Positions 25,901 to 37,900 of a stretch of 64,000 nucleotides of DNA are shown here, piece after piece. This stretch comes from Hydractinia symbiolongicarpus. Taxonomy: Eukaryota > Cnidaria > Hydrozoa > Anthoathecata > Hydractiniidae. A program made the translations under genes and the position numbers. Under the pieces are notes generated by a model that saw only the letters and a list, made by a program, of their open reading frames with translations, made no database searches and had not been told where the DNA came from. The DNA is taken from assembly GCF_029227915.1 (NCBI RefSeq), contig NC_079878.1, forward strand, positions 6,510,001 through 6,574,000. The letters are read 5' to 3'. Numbering within the stretch: position 1 is the stretch's first letter; every line of letters starts with the position of its first letter.

Positions 25901-28900
25901 TTCACGAACAATATGTATTTTTTGGATATTAATATAGCAGACTTTAAAAAAGCGTGCGAACCTGTTTTTTGTCATCCTGTGATAAATTATTCCATTGTCC
26001 ACTTGCTTCTTCTTCTTGCAACGTTTTAATCATCACTAAATTCTACAAAAACACAAACTTAAATATCCAAATATTAATGTTGGAACAGCCAGCATACATT
26101 ACATAACATGTTAACATGAAAAATCTCTTTCAAAAACTCATCACATCCTATCCAACAATTTTAAAAATAGCATGCTGCCTTATTCTAGAAAACTAACCAG
26201 GCACAAAATTAACGCGAATTTTTTAAATTTTGCGTTAAAAAAACGTGAACATTCAGGACATTAAAAAAGCAAATTGCTAATTTTAAACCTGTAATTAAAG
26301 TGTAGATCTATATTTTTTAGTAGATGCAATACAAAGCTTAAACACTATAGGTATTCCTGTTAATTTCGTGAACGTTATTTTATGCTTGTTAATTGTTCAA
26401 AAATAAGGTATTTAAAAAACTTTGAACATTCCGGACTAAAGCAGAAGGTAGACTAAACATTTTGATGAAAAAATAACTGCCCAACCTATTTATTGGCTGA
26501 ACTGAAGTTCAACTTCTGAAAATATAAAACGATTAAGAGAAGACTACAACAGTTCATGTACAGCTGTGTAGTTTTGGCACAGAGAGTTTGGATCTCACAA
26601 GATAACAAGGGTCTCCCGTGTAAAACAGGATAGAGGTGGGCGAGACAAATCTCCAGAAATTGCACCACAAACTAACCTGCAAAGCTTCGTCTAACAAAAA
26701 CGTGCTATCATTCACCAACAGATTAATGAATCTTGGAAAAGCTGAGAAGTTCAAATCTCTTTTGTACACAACTTTACCCTACAAACAAAAAAAAGTCAAT
26801 GTCAATTTACTGAAGCGTCGTCTGAACAAGAATAACGACAATGAAGATAATCACTGAACAAAACTTTTAAACAGGTCTTTTTATGGTAATTTTATGTCTA
26901 AAACAAACTATATTAGAGTTCCCTCACAAGTTCTTCTTGCAACAAGCATAAACATTTTGTCAACTTTAATCTGGATATTACCTCTTCATATAACTTTCTA
27001 AACGTAGCATGGTAGGTTGGAATGTTCCATATATATTCCAAAATTTCATACATGTAGTGACGGTAAGCTAAATAAAAGTATATACCATATGCAGATGCAA
27101 AAGTGGATGATAGATGCAACGTTTTCTGAAGCTTACACAAAATATGGCATCGAACATCAGTAGAGGTCATCATCGACACTTACTAAACTTTTGATCGAAC
27201 TCCATGGCGTGTCCCGTGAATTCGATATCCACAAAAAGCTGCAATAAAGACTTCGGGAGTATCTTTGGAACGACAGAACTTTGTTCAAATGCTTTTTTTC
27301 TGAAACTCTAGAGAAAAAGAAAAAAACGTAATTGCATTTTATTTCAAGGGAACTTACATAACGTATTAAGGAATGGTTTCTATCTAGCTTCAGTGATAGT
27401 ATATTATGTTTTATGAGTCCTACAAATGGAATTCACATTTTAAAGCATCCCTCATGGAGTTGACAATTTCTTGTGCAACATTTACATATTTTTATGGCAA
27501 ATTTGGATAATTAGGACATTGAGAGAAGACATTGAGAGAAGACAATTGAGAGGAGACATTAAGGGGAGACATTGAGAGGAGACATTAAGACAAGACATTG
27601 AGAGAAGACATCGAAAGGAGACATTGAGAGAAGATATTGAGAGGAGACATTAAGGGGAGACTTGATGTAAGAGGTTAGCAGTGTTTTTTTGCATATTCTG
27701 AATGATAAACTAGCGAAACTTTAAACATTAAACCAAACAAACATCTGGCAATCAGGTTAATCACATGCCAGAAATAGACTGAAATGACTTAATAGTTAAC
27801 AAAATTACATGGGAAACTACACAACTTGCAAGTAAAAATATTTAAAAGTACGTACGAAAGAGAAGAGGTTGGATTGATTAGAACGATCTTTAGGTAGAAA
27901 CGCAGCTAAACATTCTGCAAGTTTCGCTCTCAAATGAGGATTCTTAACGCGACTGGAATCACTGAAAAGAATAAATTAAGTATAAATTAAACAGATGTAA
28001 TAAAAACATTTCTACTACGTGCACGGTGTTGCATTTAGAAAACTAAAATCAATATATGGCAAAACATTCAAAAAAGGACGTCTGGACTCGTTCCATTCAT
28101 ATAAATCCCGCATTTATTCTCTGATTTCGATCCAGTTATATTTGCTATATGTTATTTAATTAAATTTATTTTTATTGATTGTAAAGCTGATTGTGCAAGT
28201 CCTATCCACCTTATTCAGAGAGGGTAAGTTTGGCGGCGGCCATTACACAAAGACCTACCCTAAAAAAACAGCAAAAAATTCCATAATGTGATGCAAGTCT
28301 TCGCATCGTTCTAACGCATCTTCGTTAAAATATCTAAACAAAAAGTCAAATGTTATTAAAAGACAGTAACATGTATTGATCTGTGAGTGAATAATAATTT
28401 CATTCTATTCTTAACAGAGTAAATTTACATACCAAAACAATTTAAGAGTAGTGCACTCACCCCAACATACGAACAGTATCCCCGATATTTTCGGGAATAA
28501 ATTCGGGAACGACTGTTAACGCAGCAGCAACCTGATAACAAGGAAGAAAGTACGATCCATCAAGCACTGAACATTCAACAAATCAACCTTATAAAATTTA
28601 GTACAAAATTTGTATGTTCGCCTATGAGATTCCTAAACAAATAACGCACCTCGTTTGTTAGATATTTCGCCTTTAATTCCCTATGTTTGCTTATTGAGTA
28701 GTCCTTTCCTGCTAATGTTTGTTGTGTTAACCAGTAAGACGAAGCGACACAAAACTTGGTCGACAGATCAGACAGATTTGGGCTGATCAGATGTGCCTAA
28801 AATACAACAGCTAAACCGTGCTCATGTCATATATTACCAGCTACAGTAGCGTCAAATTAAAAGGGGTTTTACAAACACAAGAATATTTGAATACATTGAT

Positions 28901-31900
28901 GTTGACCTTCTAATGCACAATGGTTGTTGTATGAAACAGGAAAAGTATCCAAATGAGAGAAGAGCTTTGTTATACACAACAAATAAAAGAAAAGTGAGAG
29001 GACTTTCAACAAAAGGTTACTTATTTTCTTAAAACGTCTTGCTGGAAGTAAATTCTATAAAACTTTTGTAGAATTTTTCATAATCGCTATGCAGCGAAGG
29101 GTAAACAGGATTATGGCAAATTTTGAATGTGACTGGGTAAAATAAACAGTGATAATGCTGAAATGCTTGGGATTCTTTGCTGCACTTTGTCTTTTGCAAA
29201 ATTCAAGCAGACGCTAAATGTCTATGGAAAAAAATTGCGACCAAAAAAAAAAAGAGTTTTTTAATTTTCACGATGCAAAAATGTAAAAGCAAGTGACTAA
29301 AAGCGCCAAACAAACCAAAACAGTACTGCTACCTTTATTGCCAGCTGGCGTCTAATACCATTTTCAAAGTCGTTTTTCATGCTTTCCACCATGCTGTCTT
29401 CACCACCTTGCATACGTGTTTCTTGGAACAGGTTGCTTAGCTAAAACAAAGTATATTATATCAATAAAAAACCACAAACAATTCTATATATTTATTTCAG
29501 TGCAGTTTTTATTTCCAAACACTTTATTGCTTGTGTTGCAATGAAATGTTCAAGCATGAAACACATTATAAACTTAACGCAAACATCTTTAAAAATCTTT
29601 AAACTTTGATCAGTCATTTAAATATAACTAAAGACAAATAACAGTGCAAGTGTTATGTCATGTAAATTCGATTTTTGCATAGTTTACAATAAAATAAATA
29701 AATAAAATGTTACATTATTTTTGATAATCACATTTGTGTGCTTCTCACTCAGCATACCTAACTACAAGGGTTATGCTGAAAAAGAACTACTTTGTTCATC
29801 ACTAACATACTGCCTGGCAGTGAGCGAGATTCGATCCGCGGTCCCCATAACTGGGAGCCGCAGACGAACCCACTACACTACGTGCGGCAATATGGTAGTG
29901 ATGAACTCAGATAGTTTATCCGGATGGTGTGTATACATAGGTGAATATTTAATATATAAATGTGCTATGATAAATATTCACCTATGTACAAGGGTTATAT
30001 TGCCAAACTAAAGTTATTGCGATTTTGAATGGTGTGAAATGAGAGGTGGGAAAAAACGTTATTGAAAAAATAGACAGTTTCCTGATTTTATTTTTTTTTA
30101 TCTTATTTTATTCACTATACTGGTATTCAAGAAAAATGTTTGCGAAATTTTAAATCACTTTTGCAGAAAAATCACAATTTAAAGAATCAAGTTAAAACGG
30201 ATTAACTGCAAAACCGTGCTCCCTGAAGAAGCCTGTAATATTTACTACTACTTTTTTCAACTAGAAATAATAGTGAATAAGCAATATAAAAAATTACTAA
30301 TAGCTATACAAACTTGAATATAAATTCATAGCTGAAAAAACTATGTAGAGTACACATGTAAAATGAAAAGATTAATAATAGAAGACATATTTAGAAAGGT
30401 CAAAAACTTACTTCATTTGAAAATAATAACCACCTAAAAATCATAACGTCAAAAAAAATATGGACACGAGAATTTTGAACATAAATAAAAAAGATGAAGA
30501 AAACAATGAAATGGATGGTTAACATTTATATTTGTTGTTTTACATTGAGTATACATCTATCTGAGCAAAATCAAATTGAATCAGTGAGAGTGATTACATG
30601 GACAACAAATCCACCATATTATCTGCAAGCCAGCTTTCGTAAAGATGAACACCACACAGGAATCATCATGACTCTTTTACAAACTTCAAAAAATATATGC
30701 TTGCAAAAGAATGAATTCACTAAAATAGTACATGATGACGTCAATCTTATAAAAACACATGAAGAACTTGTAGGATTAATTTTACAGAATGACACAGAAC
30801 GTATGCTTCGAAATTTAAATATTACTAGAGACGAAAAACAACTGATTGTCATTGGAGCTTCCTCATTCGCCCATTTAGACGAGGTCAACAAAAATTTTAG
30901 CATCAAGACATTAGTTAACTCTGAACGAGCAGCTGTTATAGTCCACAGCAACGACAACTTGTTACTTGTCAAATTTTTCAGTGCTATAAGTCAATGTTAT
31001 GTTGTAATATATTTTGCAGCTATTGTGGCCATTATTGTTGCAACAGCAGTGTGGCTGCTGGAACATCAAATTAATGAAAACATCCCAAAGACGTTTAGCG
31101 AAGGCCTATGGACCTGCTTTTGGTTCTGTTTTGTCACAATGACAACAGTAGGATATGGTGATATCGTTGTTAAGCATTTCGTGACAAAGACAATAATAAT
31201 TATATGGATGGTGTTTGGCCTAATGATGACTTCCATGATTACAGCCACTGTTCTCGAGGAGCTTCAACAGGCAGTGGATACGAAAGGCCACCATGTGTCA
31301 GTCTTATCAAAATCTACCGAAACAGAATTGGTTACACAACAATTACATGCAAAACCAATAGAACTTGAGACGTATGAAGAAGTTTTAAATGCTGTAAAAG
31401 AAAGAAAGGTGAAAGCTGCATTAATAGATGCAAATGTTGCAGCAGTTTTGTTCAACCAAAAACAATCTGATGAGTTAATTGTAGAGAGAATTCTTACTGT
31501 TTTGATGCCCATAAACATTTTTATCCTGTCAAAGAACTGTTCGACAAATGCACTGGTAAATGCAGATCAACGCAAAAGTATAGAAGCTATATACATTCCA
31601 CCATTAACTACAAAACTTTACCACATTAGGGCATTCACAAAGATTTTTGAGAAAACAGATAGTGGTGAGATATTATATACTACAATTGTTGCAGGCTTTC
31701 TTGTCTCAGTAGCAATTTTGACAGAGTGTATTAAATTCATGAAAACTAAACTCAATAGCAGGAGAGTGGAAAGCAAAAATTGCAAATCTGTTGATTTAGA
31801 AAACAGACGGTTGAAATTAATTGCAGATTTAAAGAAACTGATTAATGATCTAGAAAGTAGAGAGATTCAAAAACTCGAGCTATCAAACATGGTGTGTAGT

Positions 31901-34900
31901 TAATAATATCTGGTATATATAAATATATGTGTATTAAGACGTTTTTACATGAAATATCAATTATATGTGGATGTAGCATACATGATTTAAGAGTCACCTT
32001 TTTAGAACTATAATTTCTGCTTTTTTTGAAAAACATCTCTCTAAAATCAGTTTAATTTTGACCTTTTTATTGAAGCCAGCAATGCATCACAATTAGCTGT
32101 TAACAATTGTTTTTATTGAAGGAATGTGCCTACACTCAACAAATATAGCAAATATGGCTATACAGCAAGAATTATTTTTGTGCTGTTTTGAAAGTTTTAC
32201 AGAACATACTTGAGTTGTTTCAAAATTTATACAGCAAGTTATTCTTCTCCAACTTAAAATAATGAAAAAACAAAATTTATTTTGATACAAAAGTTTAGTG
32301 TTTTTTTAATGTTTTTTGCGCAGTATTATAAGAAAAACTAATTTAAGTGCAAAATCTTTTTACAGACTATAGTTTAGTTGACAAAATTTTACGAAAGTTG
32401 AGAAGAGTCAACCAAAAAATATATTTCAAATCCATAAATATATTTCAAATCAGTAACAGAATTTTTTTGAGATCCGAAAATATAATTCAAATCCACAAAT
32501 AATTTCAAATCCGAAAATATATTTCAAATCAACATATATATTTCAAATCCGAAAACATATTTTAAATCCACAAATTATTTCGATCAGCGAAGCCTTGTGG
32601 CTATAATGGCATATTAACGGCTGCAAGTGCATGCTTTTGCTTTCGTTGTGGAAGAAAATTCTACTTAAAGGAGTTGTTCTGTTCTAATTGTAGAATGGAA
32701 AGACGTGAAATAAAAACTGAAACTGCAACACACAACAAATGTGTGGAAGATGTTATTAAATATTACTTTAATAAGGCAAATGAGTACAAAAAGATAGTTA
32801 TGTATTTAAAAAATTACCACAAGATTGATATCAGTGTCAGCACTTTAAAACAGCGTCAAAGACTGAGGGGATTGAAAAGGAATGAAAAACCTGATGTGGA
32901 TTCTTCAATTCGTCAAATTATCAAAACCAAAATTTTAATTACAAATAGAGTCAAGAGTTATCGTAGCATTTGGAACAAGCTACGTGTGATACACGACATT
33001 TCAATAAAATGTGATGATGTTAAGAAAGTTGTTAGGGAAATCGATCCTATAGGCTCTCATAACAGAAGCGCGGTAACTTATACGTAGAGTTTACAATTCA
33101 CCTGGCCCAAATGCTCTATGGCATGCCGATGGCTATGACAAGTTGAAGCCTTCGTACCAATAATAATCCTGTAATACCTGCTCACTTTTTCCCAAACGCT
33201 CTTGACAAATTTAAAATTTGTCCAGATATAGTGAGGATACTGATTGTGGTACTGAAAATGGTATAATGGCAAGTAAACAGTCACTTATTTATAACAATGT
33301 TAATGCACATTAATATGGAACTTCACAGTCTAATCAAAGGATTGGAAATTAATGGTCTTATTTTAAGCGAACGTACACAACTTGGGTAATTGACTATTTC
33401 AAAGATATGGTGGAAAGTGACGCACTTTGTGTAAGTGATCATTTTCAAATGGAATGCGCTTTGGTTTTGCTATTCATGGTTAATACAATCAGAGTTAGAC
33501 AAAACGAGAGACGAGTGGAATTCACACACTATAAGAAATACAAGGAATGCTAAAATATGCGAAATACTTGATGAAATGTTTTATCTTCCAGAAAGTTTTG
33601 GCCTTCTTCAACAAAGAAACGTACATGAGGAAACTGAACATGTTCTTAATGACTGCGACAAAGAACTAGTTGAATATTTCAACAATGTCTTTGGACAGTT
33701 TGGCTACACTATGCTCCTCATGATTAGTAAAAAGCAAGACAAATATACGATAATATTATTTCTGCAGGAACATAGTTTCTTTTTGTTATATACATACTTC
33801 TTCTGTAAGCTAATGTAAATACATTAAAAATGACTCTATTGTTCTTATACTTCAAACACTATCTGCATGTGCTTCAATTACTGAGAATCTTTTATTGCAT
33901 ATGGGGAAGAAACCATATTTCACACTGCCAGTACCACTACCGCTGGCTTGTTCTTCATGAATAGGATCGGCACTATATTCATTTATGAATACATCGGGGT
34001 TAAAATTTTTATTGTCCTCACTTTCGCTCAAAGTATCATCCAAAGTAATATCAATTGGACTTTTTGAGGCATCAAGAAGTTTCCGAGTTGTTGCAGATTG
34101 TAAATTGCATCCTTTGCATAAATAAAGGTCTACTTTTGAAAATGGTTTAGCTAGCTCCTTTTTGTATTTGTCAACAGCAAAAGCTGTTTTTATCATTTCG
34201 ACCACCTTCATGTCGGGGTATAGCAAGACATATTCTTCTAGACCACAGAAAAATTGGTCATGGTCTGCATGATTTTTGTTTGGCATCCCTATGGAGCAAT
34301 CCTTGTTCATTCTCTCTTATAATTTCAACATTAATAACAACACTTTCCGTAGATGTTTTACTATGTAAAGATACAATCTTTGCTTTCTTGCTTTTAAAAA
34401 CCATGTTACTACTATTTCTTCCTAGATCATCACCAGTACTTTCTTCTTTGTTGACTGTATTGGCCTCTTTCTTTCAGAATCGTGATGTTCTTTCATTTGA
34501 CTTAATTCGTTGATAGTCTATCAATGTCAATTTTCTGCTTTCTTTCTTATTTCCTTTCCACAATACAAGCAGAAATAATCACCACAAAATTTGATTTTCT
34601 TTCCACATGACGAACAAAAACGGTCCTCCATGTTTGTTTACAAATCATGTCGAGCACACATGACTATATGCAGGGCCTTAGATCCAGGGGCAGGGCCCTG
34701 GGATAATTGGATTTATAAATTATTTTTGTGGATTTGAAATTATTTTGCATATTTGAAAAACATCTGCGGATTTGAAATTTATTTGTGGATTTAAAACATA
34801 TTTGTGGATTTAAAATTCAAATTCGAATATATATTTGTGGATTTGAAATGTATTTGTAGATTTGAAATATATTTGTAGATTTGAAATATATTTGTGGATT

Positions 34901-37900
34901 GACCCTTCTCGGCTTCGAGAATATTTAGTCTTTCGCAGCATTAAATTATTTAAAATTCCTAACAGAATATTCTACCTTGTTTTTATTGTTTTTCCTAAAT
35001 AGTATTGACTAAAAGTCTTGAATATTAGATATTTTAGTTAGCGTAATTTAAACTTTAAACATATATAATAATCATAACGAAGGAGGGTGTTACAGCAATA
35101 ATAAACTTTTTTACGAGATGGGATTTTTGTTTGTTTTCCTTTTTTTAAAAAAAACTTTTTTGCTTGATATTATGTTTTTTTCTCCATAGAACAACTAATT
35201 AAGTTGGAGTCGTTAAAACAAGAAAGAAGCTTATGACGAAGAAAATATTTTTGATTTAAAAAAACAACAACAACAAAAAATATTATTAATATTAAAGGAT
35301 ACGGTAACCCCCTGACACACATACTCAGTATATTTAAAATATCCCCTCTGCTCGCTATATTAACCCTAGCAAATATATATATTCTGAAAGTCGAATAAAT
35401 TATCTCTAGAATGATGATAAAATATTTTTATAAAAAAATACAAAAAGTTGAAAAAAAAATTATATACAAAAATTCACCCTTCCAGTTCATTTTGTCGAAC
35501 ACTCCCCTCAGTTAAATTTTTGTTCGTTGAAAAAAATATCATTGCAAAACTCTTATTCAACTCTAAAAAAAAATGCTTTCTTTACTCAAAACAGCATGTG
35601 GTTCCAAATCATCTCCATTCATCATTCTCGGCTTAACGTCTGTTTTCCATGCTAGCATGGGTTGGACGGGGTATATTAATGACCCTCTTCCAATCTGATC
35701 TAGACTGTGTTGGATCTAAACTCAACTTCCTCTGTATTAAGTCTGTCCTTATAACCTCCTGCCAAGTCTTTCATGGTCTGGCTCTGGGCTTTGCGCCAGG
35801 AACTATCAAGTCTCTACACTTTCTTACCCAATTATCCCCCTCCATTCTTTCCAAGTGCAAAAATATAGCATAATTTGTGTTACAATAGCTGTTTTATCTA
35901 TTTTTAAGCAAGATAGATCAATAACTCATTTTTCCTCACTTTCTGCGTTGGAAAAAACAAAGTTTTGTAGCCAAAGATATAATTGTCTCAACAACTTTTT
36001 TTCGTACAATTTCAACAAGATGGAGGGAAGTGTTTGACAAGATGGAGGGAAGTGTTTGACAAGATGGAGGGGAGAGTTCGACAAAAATATATACCGTTAC
36101 GACTGAAAATTTTAATTCAAGAAAAAGCAAATCAAAGACCTTTGCTTTTACCTGCAAGAATCATGGTTACACCAACTTAAACGTTATGAATAATTATTTA
36201 TATAAAATTAAAAGTAAAGTGTTTTCGCAGAACTTTGGGTCTAGTTCTTGTTAAACAGACAACAGGATAAAATAACATAACAAAAACAGAAAAAAATAAA
36301 GAAATAAATTATAAAGGTATAGATGATAAATAATAATGTATTTTATTTGTATAGATTATTAAAGTGTGAATGTTTCCCTTGTTACGTGTTGAGATGCAAC
36401 TCTCTTTAATTATTATACAGATTAATTATATGATGCATTAGAATGGAGTAACTATAGAGGTTTGATGTTGGTTGATCAAGTAATGAAAGTTATTGAAAGA
36501 GTGATTGTTAAGTTACTTAGAGAAAGAATTGATATAGATAAGATGCAATTTGGTTTTGTTCCAGGGCATGGCACTACAGATGCAATATTTTTACTCAGAC
36601 GGCTTCAGGAAAAGTATTTAGGAAAGAGAAAGAATCTCCATTTTGCCTTTGTAGATTTAGAGAAAGCTTTTGATAGAGTGCCACGTAAAGTTATTTGGTG
36701 GGCTATGAGAAAATTAGGTGTGGATGAGTGGCTAGTTACGATGGTACAGTCTATGTACAGCAATGCTACAAGTCGTGTCAGGATTAACGATTCACTTAGT
36801 GATGAATCTAGTGTAAATGTTGGTGTACATCAGGGTTTTGTACTTAGTCCTTTGTTGTTTATTCTAGTCTTAGAAGCACTGTCGATGGAGTTCAGAACAG
36901 GTTGTCCATGGGAGTTATTGTATGCAGATGATTTGGTTCTCATAGCAGAGTCGATGGAAGAATTAGTTGAAAAGTTTGAGAAGTGGAAGAAAGGACTAGA
37001 AGAGAAACGGCTAAAGGTAAACACAGCAAAGTCCAAAGTCATGATTAGTAGCATTGCAGCCAAGTGTGACCTTGTAGTTCGAAAGTGGCCTTGTGGAGTT
37101 TGCAGGAAAAGGGTTGATGGTAACTCAATTTTTTGTCAGACTTGCAAGCATTGGGTACATAAGAAGTGCAGTAGTATTAGTGGAAAGTTAAGGGCTGACA
37201 TTCAGTTTGTATGCAAGCGTTGCAAAGGTGAGATTATAGAGAATGAACTATTTCCAGCTTTAATGATGTACAACAGTGGCTCGTTAGAGATAGTTGAGAA
37301 CTTCTGTTACTTAGGTGATATGTTGGGCAGTAAAGGGGGTGTTGGAAGAAGTGTTACTTGCAGGATAGGTTCTGCTTGGAAAAAGTTCAGAGAGTTACTT
37401 CCTTTGTTGACTAGCAGAGCCCTGTCAATTGAGGTAAAAGGTAGGTTGTATGAGGCCTGTGTAAGAAGTGTTATGTTGTACGGTAGTGAGACATGGGCAG
37501 TGAAGCAGGATGATCTTGACCGTTTAGAAAGGAATGATATGAGAATGGTTAGGTGGATGTGCCAGTCTGAGAGACAGAAAGAGTTTAGATGAGCTATAAA
37601 GCAGGCTAAGTCTCCGTAGAATTAAAGATGTTATCCAGATAAGAAGATGGAATTGGCTGGGGCACTTGGAAAGAATGGAGGAGGATAATTGGGTAAGAAA
37701 GTGTAGAGACTTGATAGTTCCTGGGGCAAAGCCCAGAGGCATACCGAGAAAGACTTGGCAGGAGGTTATAAAGACAGACTTGATACAGAGGAAGTAGAGT
37801 TTAGATCTAACACAGTCTAGATCAGATTGGAAGAGGGTCATTAATATGGGGTATATTAATGACCCCATGCTAGCATGGAAAACGGACGTTAAGCTAAGAA

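Larger units (their letters stand above)
32400..34910. mobile_element. DNA transposon with DDE integrase relic and repeat-rich inverted ends
   Basis: Ends read gagaagagtcaacc (left) and, complemented, gagaagggtcaatcc (right). Each end then carries an array of roughly 20-bp units related to tttgaaatatatttgtgga: about nine on the left (32,417-32,585) and about eleven on the right (34,715-34,900), in opposite orientation. Between them lie two converging decayed genes, each beginning with a CxxC zinc-binding motif. The plus-strand one is integrase-like. Target-site duplications were not clear. It lies in UBE4A intron 12. Confidence 0.82.

Noticed and set aside
26486-26668. Minus-strand 60-codon frame next to UBE4A exon 20
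   Set aside because: It is read-through into intron past the donor at 26,676, in a different frame.
29826-29880. Functional tRNA gene
   Set aside because: Box motifs are present but no full cloverleaf or acceptor stem could be drawn, and the sequence is a dispersed repeat.
30619-31518. Three minus-strand frames opposite the receptor channel
   Set aside because: They are antisense shadows of the coding frame with no recognisable domains.
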